Positions 1 through 8,841 of a stretch of DNA of 64,000 bases are shown here, piece by piece. The first letter of the stretch is position 1; each line of letters starts with the position of its first letter. The position numbers and the translations under genes are program-made. The stretch is from Turicimonas muris (GTDB lineage: Bacteria; Pseudomonadota; Gammaproteobacteria; Burkholderiales; Burkholderiaceae_F), in assembly GCF_002221595.1 (NCBI RefSeq), contig NZ_NHMP01000008.1:43172-107171 (forward strand), written 5' to 3'. Below the pieces are notes generated by a model. The model had not been told where the DNA came from. It saw nothing but the letters and a program-made list of their open reading frames with translations, and searched no databases.

Positions 1-159
1 TTCTTCATTTAAGCGCTGGCGGGAAATGTCGACCTTTACCCCGCAGGCTTCCAACGTATGGTCGCCGCCGAGAAGCTTGGGAGGATTTTTCTCGTATTCG
101 TCACTGTAAGCTGAAATTTCGGCCAATCCGGCCTGGGTCTTAGAAAGGAATTCTGGCAT
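1..159 (-). CDS. pgi: Glucose-6-phosphate isomerase, N-terminal part (cut by window edge)
   Basis: The minus strand opens with ATG at 159 and stays open to the window edge, giving about 53 residues. Near the visible end is the stretch VDISRQRLNEE, which resembles the early Pgi segment of the type DYSRQRV-ETL. Pgi interconverts glucose-6-phosphate and fructose-6-phosphate in the cytoplasm. The start overlaps the stop codon of the phosphomannomutase gene by 20 bases, so the two are very probably co-transcribed, which fits sugar-phosphate metabolism. Only the N-terminus is visible and the catalytic residues lie outside the window, so the call rests on one short motif plus context. Confidence 0.55.
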   Translation of the reverse strand, partial: MPEFLSKTQAGLAEISAYSDEYEKNPPKLLGGDHTLEACGVKVDISRQRLNEE

Positions 160-1522
160 TCGGTTCTACTCTCAAAATCTCGTCTTTAAATCTCTGCTGG
201 ATTCTCTTAAGGGCGTCTTCGCTGTCTGCTTCAAAGCGCAAAACAACGACGGGAGTGGTATTAGAAGGACGGGCTAAGGCAAATCCATCATCCCACTCAA
301 CTCTGATGCCGTCGATGGTAATGATATCTTTGGCATCCTCAAACTTAGCATTTTGCTTAATTTTTTCGACCAATTCGAAATTTTCTCCTTCAGCTGTCGG
401 AATCTGTAATTCCGGTGTGCTAACAGCATTAGGCAGATTCTTCAGCGGCTCATTTGCATCGGCAAAGCGAGTCAGAATTTCAATCATGCGGGTACCGGCA
501 TAGACTCCGTCATCAAATCCGGGCCAACGATCATGGAAGAAAATATGTCCGCTCATTTCACCGGCGAAATCCGCATTGACCTCTTTCATCTTTGCTTTAA
601 TCAAGGAGTGTCCGGTGCGGGACATCACGGCTTTACCGCCTCTGGACTCAACGAACGGCTTGATGTTTCTTGTGCACTTGACGTCGTAAACAATAGTGGC
701 ACCCGGACGCTTGGAGAGAATATCGCCTGCAAAAAGCATTGCCTGACGATCCGGATAAATAATTTCGCCGTCTTTAGTTACCACGCCCAGACGATCGCCG
801 TCGCCGTCAAAAGCCAAACCAACTTCGGAGTCGCCTTCTTTAAGAGCCTTGATCAAATCTTGCAAATTAGCCGGTTTGGAAGGATCCGGATGGTGGTTAG
901 GGAAATTGCCGTCAACATTGGTGTAGAGCTCTTCAACTTCCGCACCCAGTGTTTTGAATAAAGCTGCCGCAGTCGGGCCGGCAATGCCGTTGCCTGCGTC
1001 AATGACTATTTTAATAGGACGGGAGAACTTCACATCATCGGTGATGGACTTCATGTAGGCCGGGAGCACGTCGACTTTTTCGTAGCTTCCTTTTTCTTCT
1101 GCTGTATAGAGTATGTCTGCCACAATAGCCTTGTAGAGATCCTGAATAGTTTCTCCGTACAAAGTTTCGCCGGCTAGCATCATCTTCAGTCCGTTATAGT
1201 CGGGAGGATTGTGGCTGCCGGTAACAGCAACGCCGCTTCCTGTTTTTAAATAGACCGTACTGAAATAAAGGACGGGTGTAGGAACTGCGCCGATATCATA
1301 GACACCAATGCCCGCTTCTCGAATGCCGCGCATCAAAGCACATTGAAGTCTAGGCCCGCTCAAGCGTCCGTCTCTTCCTACGCAAATGTGGCTGACCCCC
1401 TTTTCTCTTGCTTTTGTTCCGAGGGCTTGGCCAACTAAAAAACAAACATCCTCAGTTAAAGTTTTATCAACAATGCCTCGAATATCGTAGGCCTTAAATA
1501 TGGATTGTGAGATCACTGTCAT
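140..1522 (-). CDS. Phosphomannomutase/phosphoglucomutase
   Basis: A cytoplasmic alpha-D-phosphohexomutase that moves phosphate between C6 and C1 of mannose or glucose, supplying sugar-1-phosphates for LPS and nucleotide sugars. It has 460 aa, normal for the AlgC/ManB type. Visible motifs: the phosphoserine loop TGSHNP with Ser103, the Mg-binding loop DGDGDR at 239-244, the sugar-recognition GEMSGH at 321-326 and the phosphate-contacting RPSNTTP at 418-424. The start is set at ATG 1522 because AGGAGG lies 8 bases upstream; a TTG codon one position earlier has poorer spacing. It precedes pgi with a 20-base overlap and is divergent from hldA. Whether mannose or glucose phosphate is the main substrate cannot be told from sequence. 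Confidence 0.93.
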   Translation of the reverse strand: MTVISQSIFKAYDIRGIVDKTLTEDVCFLVGQALGTKAREKGVSHICVGRDGRLSGPRLQCALMRGIREAGIGVYDIGAVPTPVLYFSTVYLKTGSGVAVTGSHNPPDYNGLKMMLAGETLYGETIQDLYKAIVADILYTAEEKGSYEKVDVLPAYMKSITDDVKFSRPIKIVIDAGNGIAGPTAAALFKTLGAEVEELYTNVDGNFPNHHPDPSKPANLQDLIKALKEGDSEVGLAFDGDGDRLGVVTKDGEIIYPDRQAMLFAGDILSKRPGATIVYDVKCTRNIKPFVESRGGKAVMSRTGHSLIKAKMKEVNADFAGEMSGHIFFHDRWPGFDDGVYAGTRMIEILTRFADANEPLKNLPNAVSTPELQIPTAEGENFELVEKIKQNAKFEDAKDIITIDGIRVEWDDGFALARPSNTTPVVVLRFEADSEDALKRIQQRFKDEILRVEPNARIPF

Positions 1523-1639
1523 CAACCCGTCCTCCTAATACTTACTTCGCGTCATTTTAATGATTTGCAGACAATTTAGAAACATTTAGCTCGAGAAGAG
1601 CCCAAAGAAGGAGGCGGTTTGCTGAAATTATGTTAAAAA

Positions 1640-1655
1640 TCACAAAATTCTGTGA
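1640..1655. promoter_or_regulatory. Inverted repeat TCACA-N6-TGTGA between divergent genes
   Basis: The arms TCACA and TGTGA flank AAATTC, giving a near-perfect 16-base palindrome centred on AATT. It lies about 100 bases upstream of the hldA start and about 120 bases upstream of the phosphomannomutase start, in the shared divergent promoter region. The half-sites have the reverse order of a CRP box, so it is not a canonical CRP site. It could be an operator for an unidentified regulator. No other evidence supports function. Confidence 0.35.
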
Positions 1656-1741
1656 CATTTTTCTCGGGCGAAAAAAACTATCTTATTTTTGTGTTGGAGC
1701 GTGTAAGCGTAAAATCAATCCAACTTAGAAGGTCCGAAAAT

Positions 1742-2686
1742 ATGGAATTAGAAAATATTAATAAGAAAGCAATCGAAGCGGCATCCATCCTTGTGGTTGG
1801 AGATGCAATGTTGGACCGTTATTGGTTCGGAGATGCATCCCGCATCTCTCCTGAAGCCCCCGTTCCCGTTGTTAAGGTAACAAGAAGAGAAGATCGTCTC
1901 GGCGGTGCGGCTAACGTAGCAAGAAACTCGGCCAGCCTCGGTTCGCTTACTTCCTTATTAGCCGTCATCGGAGATGATGAAGCGGGCAACGTATTGATGG
2001 AGCTTTTGGAAAAAAGCAACGTCCGTCCGTGTCTCTATAAAGATCCCAACACTACAACCACGGTGAAGCTCAGAATCCTCGCCCGAAATCAACAGATGCT
2101 GCGGACTGATTTCGAGTCACAGGTTCAGGGATTAGCTCTCGACATGCACGAGTCTCGTTTCGCTTCTCTGCTTCCGGATCATGACGCCGTTATCTTGTCT
2201 GACTACGGGAAAGGCGGCCTCGACAGAATCGCAAAAATCATTGCTCAAGGAAGAACCTTCGGAAAACCAATTCTCATTGATCCGAAAGGCGATGATTACT
2301 CGTGCTACAAATATGCAACCTGCATCACTCCTAACAGAAGTGAACTTGCCCAGGTTGTCGGACAATGGCGTGATGAAGAAGACTTGCAAAACCGAGCTCA
2401 AAACTTGAGAGAAGAACTCAAACTCGAAAAACTTCTGCTGACTAGAAGTGAAGAAGGAATGACGCTCTTTGACGAAGACGGCAGCTGGAGCGTTCCGGCC
2501 CAGGCTAGGGAAGTTTTTGATGTATCAGGTGCAGGCGATACCGTTATTTCAGTTCTCGGCGTGATGCTTGCCGCCGGGTACGACTGGCGCACTGCAGTCA
2601 CCGTTTCCAACAGAGCCGGCAGTATTGTTGTTGGAAAATTAGGAACTGCTACCGTCACCTTCGAAGAATTATTTGGCAAACAATAA
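1742..2686 (+). CDS. hldA: D-glycero-beta-D-manno-heptose-7-phosphate kinase (HldA, HldE N-domain)
   Basis: Phosphorylates heptose-7-phosphate at C1 on the way to ADP-heptose for the LPS inner core. It is a PfkB-family kinase of 314 aa. Visible features: N-terminal VVGDAMLDRYWFGD, the glycine-rich GGAANVARN substrate loop and the C-terminal anion-hole motif SGAGDT with the catalytic Asp. The start is placed at ATG 1742, with GAAGG about 10 bases upstream and family-typical N-terminal spacing; an in-frame codon at 1652 would add 30 residues unlike the family. It is the kinase half only. The cytidylyl/adenylyl half is a separate gene downstream, so the bifunctional HldE of enterics is split here. 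First gene of a four-gene heptose operon. Confidence 0.95.
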   Translation: MELENINKKAIEAASILVVGDAMLDRYWFGDASRISPEAPVPVVKVTRREDRLGGAANVARNSASLGSLTSLLAVIGDDEAGNVLMELLEKSNVRPCLYKDPNTTTTVKLRILARNQQMLRTDFESQVQGLALDMHESRFASLLPDHDAVILSDYGKGGLDRIAKIIAQGRTFGKPILIDPKGDDYSCYKYATCITPNRSELAQVVGQWRDEEDLQNRAQNLREELKLEKLLLTRSEEGMTLFDEDGSWSVPAQAREVFDVSGAGDTVISVLGVMLAAGYDWRTAVTVSNRAGSIVVGKLGTATVTFEELFGKQ

Positions 2687-2705
2687 TTAACTAAAGGAAT
2701 TAATC

Positions 2706-3701
2706 ATGAGTTTTATTGTTACAGGGGCAGCCGGTTTTATCGGCGCCAACATTGTCCGAGGACTCAACCAGCGCGGCATTACCGATATTCTTGCCGTAGA
2801 CAACCTGACTAAGTCCGACAAGTTCACTAACTTAGCCGATACCGTAATCGCCGACTATTTGGACAAGAGAGTCTTTATTGACTTGGTCAAAAAAGGCGAA
2901 ATCACCGCTCCTGAAGCCATTTTCCACCAAGGCGCCTGCTCCGATACCATGGAGTTAGACGGCCATTACATGATGGAAAATAATTACCGCTACACCTTGG
3001 AATTGTTTAACTGGTGTCAGGCTAAGAAGATCCCGTTCTTCTATGCTTCTTCGGCTGCAACTTATGGTGCATCGTCCGTGTTCGTAGAAGATGTAGCCTA
3101 TGAAAAACCGCTAAACGTTTACGGCTACTCCAAGTACCTCTTCGACCAAGTTCTTCGCAGAGAAATGCAGAAAGGCCTAACAGCCCCGGTTGCAGGTCTT
3201 CGTTACTTCAATGTATACGGCCGTATGGAACAGCACAAAGGCCGTATGGCTTCCGTTGCTTTCCATCAATACCACCAATTCAGAAAGGACGGTAAAGTCA
3301 AACTGTTCGAAGGCTGTCTCGGCTATGCCAACGGCGACCAGAAACGCGACTTCGTCTATATTGACGACGTCATAGACGTCAATATGTTCTGCTTAGACAA
3401 ATCCATCACCGGCATTTACAACTGCGGAACGGGACATGCTCAACCTTTCAATGACGTTGCATTGACCGTCGTCAATACTTTGAGAGAACAAGAAGGCAAA
3501 GAGGCCTTAACCTTAGAAGATGCTGTCGCCCATGACTTCATCGAATACATTCCGTTCCCTCAAGCTCTTGTCGGGAAATATCAGGCCTTTACTCAAGCCG
3601 ATTTAACTCATTTGAGAGCCGCAGGCTATGACAAGCCCTTTAAGACCGTTCAAGAAGGCACAAAAGCCTATATGCTTGAGCTTCTTAAGAAGTATCCATA
3701 A
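2706..3701 (+). CDS. hldD: ADP-L-glycero-D-manno-heptose 6-epimerase
   Basis: An SDR-fold epimerase that inverts C6 of ADP-D,D-heptose to the L,D form used by heptosyltransferases. It has 331 aa. The Rossmann motif [11 protein letters not shown] sits at the N-terminus, and the catalytic Tyr/Lys pair is visible as YGYSK near residue 140. The segment [18 protein letters not shown] is typical of RfaD. The start has AAGGAATTAATC just upstream. It lies 19 bases after hldA and 7 bases before gmhB, so the four heptose genes probably share one transcript. Complete, with nothing unusual. Confidence 0.96.
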   Translation: MSFIVTGAAGFIGANIVRGLNQRGITDILAVDNLTKSDKFTNLADTVIADYLDKRVFIDLVKKGEITAPEAIFHQGACSDTMELDGHYMMENNYRYTLELFNWCQAKKIPFFYASSAATYGASSVFVEDVAYEKPLNVYGYSKYLFDQVLRREMQKGLTAPVAGLRYFNVYGRMEQHKGRMASVAFHQYHQFRKDGKVKLFEGCLGYANGDQKRDFVYIDDVIDVNMFCLDKSITGIYNCGTGHAQPFNDVALTVVNTLREQEGKEALTLEDAVAHDFIEYIPFPQALVGKYQAFTQADLTHLRAAGYDKPFKTVQEGTKAYMLELLKKYP

Positions 3702-3708
3702 ACGGCCG

Positions 3709-4290
3709 ATGGTTTATAAATTTCTATTCTCCAGAAAAGCGCCAGCCCCGATCAAAGCTGCATTTCTTGATCGGGACGGTGTAATCAACATTGATTACGC
3801 CTATGTCAGCAAAAAAGAGCATTTTGATTTTGTTGAAGGCGCATTAGAGGGCATTCGGGTGTTAGTCGAAAAAGGATATGCACCCGTGCTCATTACCAAT
3901 CAAAGCGGTATCGGACGAGGGAAATATACCGTTTTTGAATTCAAAAAATTATGCTGCTGGCTTGAAGGGGTATTAGCTAAGCAAAACACTCCCTTACTGG
4001 CAGTTTATTTTTGTCCTCACCATCCGGAAAAGGCTTTTGCTCCTTATCTGCAAGAGTGCAGCTGCCGAAAGCCGGCGCCCGGTATGCTTCTGGCAGCTCA
4101 AGAAGATCTCAACATCAACATGACTCAGAGCATCTTTATCGGAGACAAAAACAGCGACATGACCGCCGCGATGCGCGCAGACATACCGACACGCATCTTA
4201 GTGCAAAGCGACGGCTTTAAACCTTTTGACAAGCAGGATTGCTGCACCCAAACCGCTAAAAATCTTTTAGAGGCCGCTGAACAATTATGA
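3709..4290 (+). CDS. gmhB: D-glycero-beta-D-manno-heptose-1,7-bisphosphate 7-phosphatase
   Basis: A HAD-superfamily phosphatase that removes the 7-phosphate before nucleotidyl transfer. It has 193 aa. Motif I is FLDRDGVIN (nucleophile Asp and general-acid Asp), motif II is TNQSGIGRG, and a His/Cys cluster (CPHH followed by CSCRKP) matches the zinc loop of GmhB. Motif III/IV is IGDKNSDM. The start is taken at ATG 3709, 7 bases after the hldD stop; the frame is open further upstream but would overlap hldD by 74 bases. Its stop overlaps the start of hldC (ATGA), suggesting translational coupling. Confidence 0.94.
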   Translation: MVYKFLFSRKAPAPIKAAFLDRDGVINIDYAYVSKKEHFDFVEGALEGIRVLVEKGYAPVLITNQSGIGRGKYTVFEFKKLCCWLEGVLAKQNTPLLAVYFCPHHPEKAFAPYLQECSCRKPAPGMLLAAQEDLNINMTQSIFIGDKNSDMTAAMRADIPTRILVQSDGFKPFDKQDCCTQTAKNLLEAAEQL

Positions 4291-4796
4291 CCACTCACCT
4301 TCCTCCCCCAAGCTTTGAACAAAAAATTACGATGATGGAAAACTTGGCTGAAGCGGTAGGCAAGCTTCCTAAACCCGTCGTTCTTACCAACGGCGTTTTC
4401 GACATCCTGCACCGAGGCCATGTTACTTATCTTGCCCAAGCTAAATCATTAGGAAAAAGCCTTGTGGTTGCGGTCAACAGCGACAAATCCGTCAAAATGC
4501 TTGGCAAGGGAGACGACAGACCAATTAATACGGAAGCAGATCGAGCTGCTGTTCTTGCCGCCCTCGAAAGTGTTGATTTAGTGGTTATATTCCCGGATAA
4601 AGTTCCGCTGGAAGCTGTTCGTCAGGCCAAACCAGACATTTATGTAAAAGGTGGCGACTATAAGATTGAAGATCTTCCCGAAGCTGAAATTGTCCATTCT
4701 TACGGCGGAGAGGTTGTAACGGTCGCCTTTGAACATGACAGAAGCACCACAAAGTTATTAAAGAAAGTTCGTCAGACTTCCGCGGAAGCAAAGTAG
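4287..4796 (+). CDS. hldC: Heptose-1-phosphate nucleotidylyltransferase (HldC, HldE C-domain)
   Basis: Transfers AMP from ATP to heptose-1-phosphate, giving ADP-heptose. It has 169 aa and is a stand-alone cytidylyltransferase-fold protein. The nucleotide-binding motif VLTNGVFDILHRGH contains the HxGH-type signature, and a Lys-rich KGGDY segment follows near residue 115. The start codon overlaps the gmhB stop by four bases. Together with hldA, hldD and gmhB this completes all ADP-heptose steps except the isomerase GmhA, which is not in the window. The gene is followed by a bidirectional hairpin terminator shared with galU. Confidence 0.94.
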   Translation: MTTHLPPPSFEQKITMMENLAEAVGKLPKPVVLTNGVFDILHRGHVTYLAQAKSLGKSLVVAVNSDKSVKMLGKGDDRPINTEADRAAVLAALESVDLVVIFPDKVPLEAVRQAKPDIYVKGGDYKIEDLPEAEIVHSYGGEVVTVAFEHDRSTTKLLKKVRQTSAEAK

Positions 4797-4839
4797 ACGA
4801 GCTTATATATCTCAAGATCCATTGGCCGAGACCAAAGAA

Positions 4840-4876
4840 AAAGCGGCGTGCCGGGCATAATCGAGCGTGCCGCTTT
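4840..4876. terminator. Bidirectional terminator between hldC and galU
   Basis: Arms AAAGCGGC (4840-4847) and GCCGCTTT (4869-4876) form an 8-bp stem, extendable inward by G-U pairs. CTTTTTCTC follows on the plus strand and a run of T on the minus strand (complement of AAAGAAAA). It sits in the 97-base gap between two convergent genes, the expected place for a shared terminator. Confidence 0.75.
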
Positions 4877-4893
4877 CTTTTTCTCAAGATTTC

Positions 4894-5730
4894 TTACGCG
4901 ATCTTATAGCCGTCTTTTCTTGCGAAGTGAACTGTGGCATTCAAAAATCCTTGCTTGGAGCCACAGTCAAATCTTTCACCTTCGTAAGAACAAACATAGG
5001 TGTTCTTCTTTTCCAATTCTCTGGCAATTGCGTCAGTTAATTGAATTTCACCGCCTGCTCCCTTAGGAATTTTCTTGAGACTGTCAAAGATTTCCGGTTC
5101 AAGAATATATCTGCCGATAACAGCCAAGGTGGACGGGGCTTTATCTGGATCCGGTTTTTCGATGATGGACTCAACTTTAGTCACGTCGCCCTTTTCGGCT
5201 ACCTTCACGATACCGTAATCCTTAGTTTTTTCACGAGGAACGACTTGAACGGCCAAAACGCTGCCGCCGCCCTTATCTTCACGAGTCTTCATTAACTGCT
5301 CAATAACCGGCTTCTTAGAATCAATCAAGTCATCGGCAAGAATGACAGCAAACGGTTCGTTACCGATTACCGGCTCACCGCAAAGCACTGCATGGCCGAG
5401 ACCAAGAGGTTCCGGCTGACGGATAAAGATGAAATTAATTCCGGAGGGAACAATATCTCTTAGAGTCTTGAGAAGCGCTGTCTTACCTTTAACTTCCAAA
5501 TCTCTTTCTAATTCAGGAGCGCTGTCGAAGTGATCTTCAATAGCACGTTTATGACGGCCGGTAATAAAGATCATATCGGTGATGCCTGCCTTAGCAGCTT
5601 CCTCAACGGCGTATTGAATAAGGGGCTTATCCACTACGGGAAGCATTTCTTTCGGCATAGCCTTGGTCGCAGGAAGGAATCTAGTGCCGAGACCAGCAAC
5701 GGGGAAAATCGCTTTTCTTACAGGTTTCAT
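4894..5730 (-). CDS. galU: UTP-glucose-1-phosphate uridylyltransferase
   Basis: Makes UDP-glucose from UTP and glucose-1-phosphate for LPS and other glycans. It has 278 aa, within the usual range. The N-terminus carries [19 protein letters not shown], the nucleotide-binding signature of bacterial GalU with its conserved Lys. [13 protein letters not shown] follows, and the C-terminal region contains [19 protein letters not shown] and [10 protein letters not shown]. The start has only a weak ribosome-binding site (AAAGACA). It is convergent with hldC and in the same direction as plsC, with a 76-base gap between them that may hold its own promoter. Confidence 0.96.
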   Translation of the reverse strand: MKPVRKAIFPVAGLGTRFLPATKAMPKEMLPVVDKPLIQYAVEEAAKAGITDMIFITGRHKRAIEDHFDSAPELERDLEVKGKTALLKTLRDIVPSGINFIFIRQPEPLGLGHAVLCGEPVIGNEPFAVILADDLIDSKKPVIEQLMKTREDKGGGSVLAVQVVPREKTKDYGIVKVAEKGDVTKVESIIEKPDPDKAPSTLAVIGRYILEPEIFDSLKKIPKGAGGEIQLTDAIARELEKKNTYVCSYEGERFDCGSKQGFLNATVHFARKDGYKIA

Positions 5731-5806
5731 TGTCTTTAATTTTGGGTTAACAAAGGTTTGTCAGATTTTAAACTCTTTAGGCCCTAGGTCATAGGTTAGA
5801 AGTTTT

Positions 5807-6640
5807 CTAAGAATGGCTTATTGCTTTGGAAAGGGCATTCGCCTCGTTGGGGTCATGTTCTAAGAAACGCTCGCCCCAAACACGTCTAAGCTCTTCGCGC
5901 ATTCTTTCCTCGCAAATTTTTCCCACCTGATGACGATCAAGGCCTTTAGTGTCAATCGGCTTTAAAAAATGGGCTGTTGCAACAAGATCTTTTGTCGTAA
6001 CAACGTTCCAAAGAGATCCCATAAGGGTCACATCTCCGCAGAAGGCCACTCTAGTTGTCGGAACACCTTCACTTGTATAAACCAGAACCATTGGCTGCAC
6101 AACTGCACCTGCTTTGACCGCAGGAGCCAAGAAATTGGATTTCAGGGGAAGCAAAGAGTTTCCGAATGTGGTCGTTCCCTCAGCAAAAAGAGCTACGACT
6201 TCTTTCCTTTGCAAAGCTTCTTGAATGTCCGTATTAATCTGAAGAATCGCTCTCTTAGAGGAACGATTAATAAAGAGTGTTCCGATCGCCTGAGCAATCT
6301 TTCCGAATATCGGCCAGTTGGCAATTTCAGCTTTGGCCACAAAACGGCTTGCAACGGCAGAATCCAACGAGAAGATATCGACCCAGGAAATATGGTTAGA
6401 GACAATAATTTCTCCCGGGGCTTCCTCGGTTAAGCCATACTCCAGCATACTTTTCGGAAGACTGCCGGTATAAGCCGTTTTTACGCCTGCCATCGCCAAA
6501 ATGCGGCAGTTGTATTCTTTAATCATCCGGCCTTGTTCTTTCTTATCCACCCTCTGGAATTTTGTATAAGCGACAAACAAAACCCACAGAGAATAGGTAA
6601 GAAGCGAAACCATACGGAAAACACCAACCAAGATTCTCAT
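5807..6640 (-). CDS. plsC: 1-acyl-sn-glycerol-3-phosphate acyltransferase
   Basis: An inner-membrane acyltransferase that adds the second acyl chain to lysophosphatidic acid. It has 277 aa. A hydrophobic N-terminal segment (about residues 5-25) precedes motif I NHISWVDIF, which holds the catalytic His-x4-Asp. Motif II is FINRSSKRAI and motif III FAEGTTTFGN. It lies 7 bases downstream of ruvX, so algH-ruvX-plsC are probably one transcript. It belongs to the PlsC/LPLAT superfamily; acyl preference cannot be read from sequence. Confidence 0.9.
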   Translation of the reverse strand: MRILVGVFRMVSLLTYSLWVLFVAYTKFQRVDKKEQGRMIKEYNCRILAMAGVKTAYTGSLPKSMLEYGLTEEAPGEIIVSNHISWVDIFSLDSAVASRFVAKAEIANWPIFGKIAQAIGTLFINRSSKRAILQINTDIQEALQRKEVVALFAEGTTTFGNSLLPLKSNFLAPAVKAGAVVQPMVLVYTSEGVPTTRVAFCGDVTLMGSLWNVVTTKDLVATAHFLKPIDTKGLDRHQVGKICEERMREELRRVWGERFLEHDPNEANALSKAISHS

Positions 6641-6647
6641 GATTTTT

Positions 6648-7100
6648 TTAATTTACGTTATCGATAAAATTTTCTCTGAACCACTGTTCCAGAATGACCT
6701 GAGCTGCCAGATCGTCAATGTAGTCATCTGAGCCCTCTTCTACCTCAACTGAGGAAAAGCGTTCATCCACTCTTGCTACATACACATTGAACCGGCCGTT
6801 GATTTGATTAGCAAAGTTTTCACAGACAGGGGTCATTGAGTTAGGTGCGCCGTCCTTATGGCGAGGGACACCGACGACCACCAACGCCGGCTTCCAATCC
6901 TCCATGATCTGCGTAATTTGCTTCCACTTTTCTTGGTTTTTCTTCCAATGAATAATGGTTAGAGGGCGACTGTCCTTGACAACCGTGTTGCCGATTGCGA
7001 CCCCTATTCGGGCTAATCCATAGTCGAAAGCCAAAATAATGCTGTCTTCCGATAGTTTTTCGACGACTTTCCGAGGAAGAGATGAATTCTCTTTAAGCAT
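6648..7100 (-). CDS. ruvX: Putative Holliday junction resolvase / pre-16S rRNA nuclease YqgF (RuvX)
   Basis: An RNase H-like fold nuclease of the YqgF family, implicated in 16S rRNA 5' end maturation and proposed as a Holliday junction resolvase. It has 150 aa. Visible acidic motifs: FDYGLARIGVAIGN at the N-terminus, VDERFSS in the middle and a C-terminal DDLAAQVILEQW. PRHKDGAPN corresponds to the usual P-x-x-x-x-G segment. Its start overlaps the algH stop by 8 bases; algH-ruvX adjacency is widespread in proteobacteria and supports both calls. Confidence 0.93.
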   Translation of the reverse strand: MLKENSSLPRKVVEKLSEDSIILAFDYGLARIGVAIGNTVVKDSRPLTIIHWKKNQEKWKQITQIMEDWKPALVVVGVPRHKDGAPNSMTPVCENFANQINGRFNVYVARVDERFSSVEVEEGSDDYIDDLAAQVILEQWFRENFIDNVN

Positions 7101-7644
7101 GGCCGACGATACCTTCCATTGATTTGAATTGATTCACATCAATTCCCAATTCTGCCAATGCGGCGTCATATTTCATCTGATAAGGCATCTCAAAGAGTAT
7201 CTCTTTATTGAAAGGTGCAACTAACCAATCTTCTCGGCCCAATTCATCTTCCAACTGACCTACGGCCCATCCTGCGTAACCGACGGCGCACAAAAAATTA
7301 GAAGGCCCGGTGCCTTTGAGGATATCGTCAAAAATATCAACTGACACGGTTGTTACTACCCCCGGTCCTGATCTCATCGATCTCATCCACAATTTTTCGT
7401 CAGGATGAAGAAAAATCCCTTGGTGAGGAGCTACAGGGCCGCCCCAAAATACCGGCATTTCCTCAACTTTACGAGGAAAAGAGTACTGAGTAAAAAGACT
7501 TTGTAGAGTCATTCCGATTGGTCGGTTAACCACAATACCGGTTGCTCCGTCCTTGCCGTGTTCGATCATATAGATCAAAGTTTCCTGGAATCTAGGATCC
7601 TGCATAGACGGTGCTGCAATTAAAAATTGCCCAGTCAAATCCAC
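7093..7644 (-). CDS. YqgE/AlgH family protein
   Basis: A small cytoplasmic protein (DUF179) of unresolved function, named for an alginate regulator in Pseudomonas. It has 183 aa if started at GTG 7644: GAGGGAG lies 8 bases upstream, and the product begins with a family-typical DLTGQFLIAAPSMQD. An in-frame TTG at 7668 would add eight residues and put that ribosome-binding site inside the gene, so GTG is preferred. Conserved stretches include GATGIVVNRP and VGYAGWAVGQLE. It is co-transcribed with ruvX and plsC. Confidence 0.9.
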   Translation of the reverse strand: MDLTGQFLIAAPSMQDPRFQETLIYMIEHGKDGATGIVVNRPIGMTLQSLFTQYSFPRKVEEMPVFWGGPVAPHQGIFLHPDEKLWMRSMRSGPGVVTTVSVDIFDDILKGTGPSNFLCAVGYAGWAVGQLEDELGREDWLVAPFNKEILFEMPYQMKYDAALAELGIDVNQFKSMEGIVGHA

Positions 7645-7691
7645 TTTATCAACTCCCTCTAGAAACAAGCCAAATACATTGTATCGGATGA

Positions 7692-7733
7692 GTTCTTTCT
7701 TGGATATAAGGCAGCCTTCTTAAAAGAAAGAAC
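7692..7733 (-). other. Hairpin in the algH upstream region
   Basis: Arms GTTCTTTCTT (7692-7701) and AAGAAAGAAC (7724-7733) can form a 10-bp stem, with a small inner AAGG/CCTT pairing. It lies about 50 bases upstream of the algH start, in the divergent gap before the DUF2721 genes. It may be a leader structure or chance purine/pyrimidine symmetry. The rest of this 267-base gap shows no clear promoter. Confidence 0.3.
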
Positions 7734-7911
7734 CAAAAGGCCAACTCTAGGCCATAAATTATCAGTTAACGTGCTATCTATCTCAGACTCTGGCCCTCAA
7801 AATGAGAAGTAAGCAAAGTTTTATCCTCTTTTTTCTCCGAAGCCAATACTGCATAAATCCAAGGTCCATCGAATTAGAATAGAGATTTTAAGAACAAAAC
7901 TTCTTCTCCCG

Positions 7912-8352
7912 ATGGTCGAATTTTCAACAACATTAGCCGATGCATTAGCTCCCATCACCCTGATTTCCGGCGTGGGGCTTTTGCTTGTTTCCATGTCTGC
8001 ACGTTACGGACATGCCACCACCCGCATTCGTCAATTGATGGCTGAACGTTCAGATTCTCCTGATGAAGTGGATGAGGAATTAGAAAATTCCATTCGCCTG
8101 ATTTACCGCCGTGCAAAACTTTTAAAAAACGGCGTACTGACCGTTGCGCTTTCAGCAGCTTTCAGCAGTCTGCAGGTTCTTTTCATTACGATTGAGCATC
8201 TGTTTAATCTAGACCTCTCTGTCTGGAAATCGGCCATGCTGTTAGCTTCCGTGATTTTCATCGTACTGTCGAGTTGCATTTACGTAAGCGAAGTGCAGAT
8301 TTCCGTACGTGCTCTCGGTGTATCCGTTCATCATCACGACAGACCGCAATAA
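7912..8352 (+). CDS. DUF2721 family membrane protein (copy 1)
   Basis: A 146-aa protein of the DUF2721 family; function unknown. The N-terminus ALAPITLISGVGLLLVSMSARYG is a hydrophobic segment followed by an Arg-rich stretch. Two further hydrophobic segments lie at about residues 73-95 and 105-127, so three membrane helices are likely. The start agrees with the paralogue immediately downstream, whose first residues align position by position. No clear ribosome-binding site precedes the ATG. It sits 10 bases before the second copy, so the two are an operon and a tandem duplication. Confidence 0.82.
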   Translation: MVEFSTTLADALAPITLISGVGLLLVSMSARYGHATTRIRQLMAERSDSPDEVDEELENSIRLIYRRAKLLKNGVLTVALSAAFSSLQVLFITIEHLFNLDLSVWKSAMLLASVIFIVLSSCIYVSEVQISVRALGVSVHHHDRPQ

Positions 8353-8362
8353 GGAGTGAATC

Positions 8363-8800
8363 ATGGTAACTTACGCAGCAACTTTATCGAATGCCTTGAC
8401 TCCTATTACTCTAATTTCGGGTGTAGGCCTTTTGCTGTTAGCGATGTCAGCGAGATACAACCACACAACAGACAGAGTAAGACAGCTTTTAAAGGAAAGA
8501 AAGAAAATTCTTCCTAGGAAAGACAGCGACTTAGAAAGAGCAATTAACCTCATCTACGAACGCAGCCATCTTTTGAAGAATGCCATTCTGGCGGTAACAA
8601 TTTCTGCAGCCTTCAGCGGAATTCTGGTTCTAGTCTCCATTCTGGAAAACATTTTGAACCTCAAACTTGAGGTCTGGAAGTCCACTATTCTTTTGACCGC
8701 GGTTATTTTCATTGTCACTTCGACCATCTTTTTTGTCATGGAAGTGCACTTGTCTCTGAAGGCACTTGGCTTAAGTATCGAGAAGCGCATCCGATCATAA
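8363..8800 (+). CDS. DUF2721 family membrane protein (copy 2)
   Basis: A 145-aa paralogue of the preceding gene, also DUF2721. The shared segment PITLISGVGLLL is identical in both, and the charged middle (RQLLKERKK here, RQLMAERSD there) and the hydrophobic second half line up without gaps. An AAGGAG ribosome-binding site sits 6 bases before the ATG, stronger than that of copy 1. Predicted topology is three membrane helices with a basic cytoplasmic loop. The two proteins may form a hetero-oligomer; that is inference from adjacency only. Confidence 0.82.
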   Translation: MVTYAATLSNALTPITLISGVGLLLLAMSARYNHTTDRVRQLLKERKKILPRKDSDLERAINLIYERSHLLKNAILAVTISAAFSGILVLVSILENILNLKLEVWKSTILLTAVIFIVTSTIFFVMEVHLSLKALGLSIEKRIRS

Positions 8801-8841
8801 TTTGGGCGATCATGTAGTGTCCATTTACTCAGAGTGGTTTG

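Noticed and set aside
1640..1655. CRP binding site
   Set aside because: Half-sites are in reverse order to TGTGA-N6-TCACA.
7740..7911. GGCC repeats and AT-rich stretch as a mobile element end
   Set aside because: Only short chance repeats; no transposase or target duplication.
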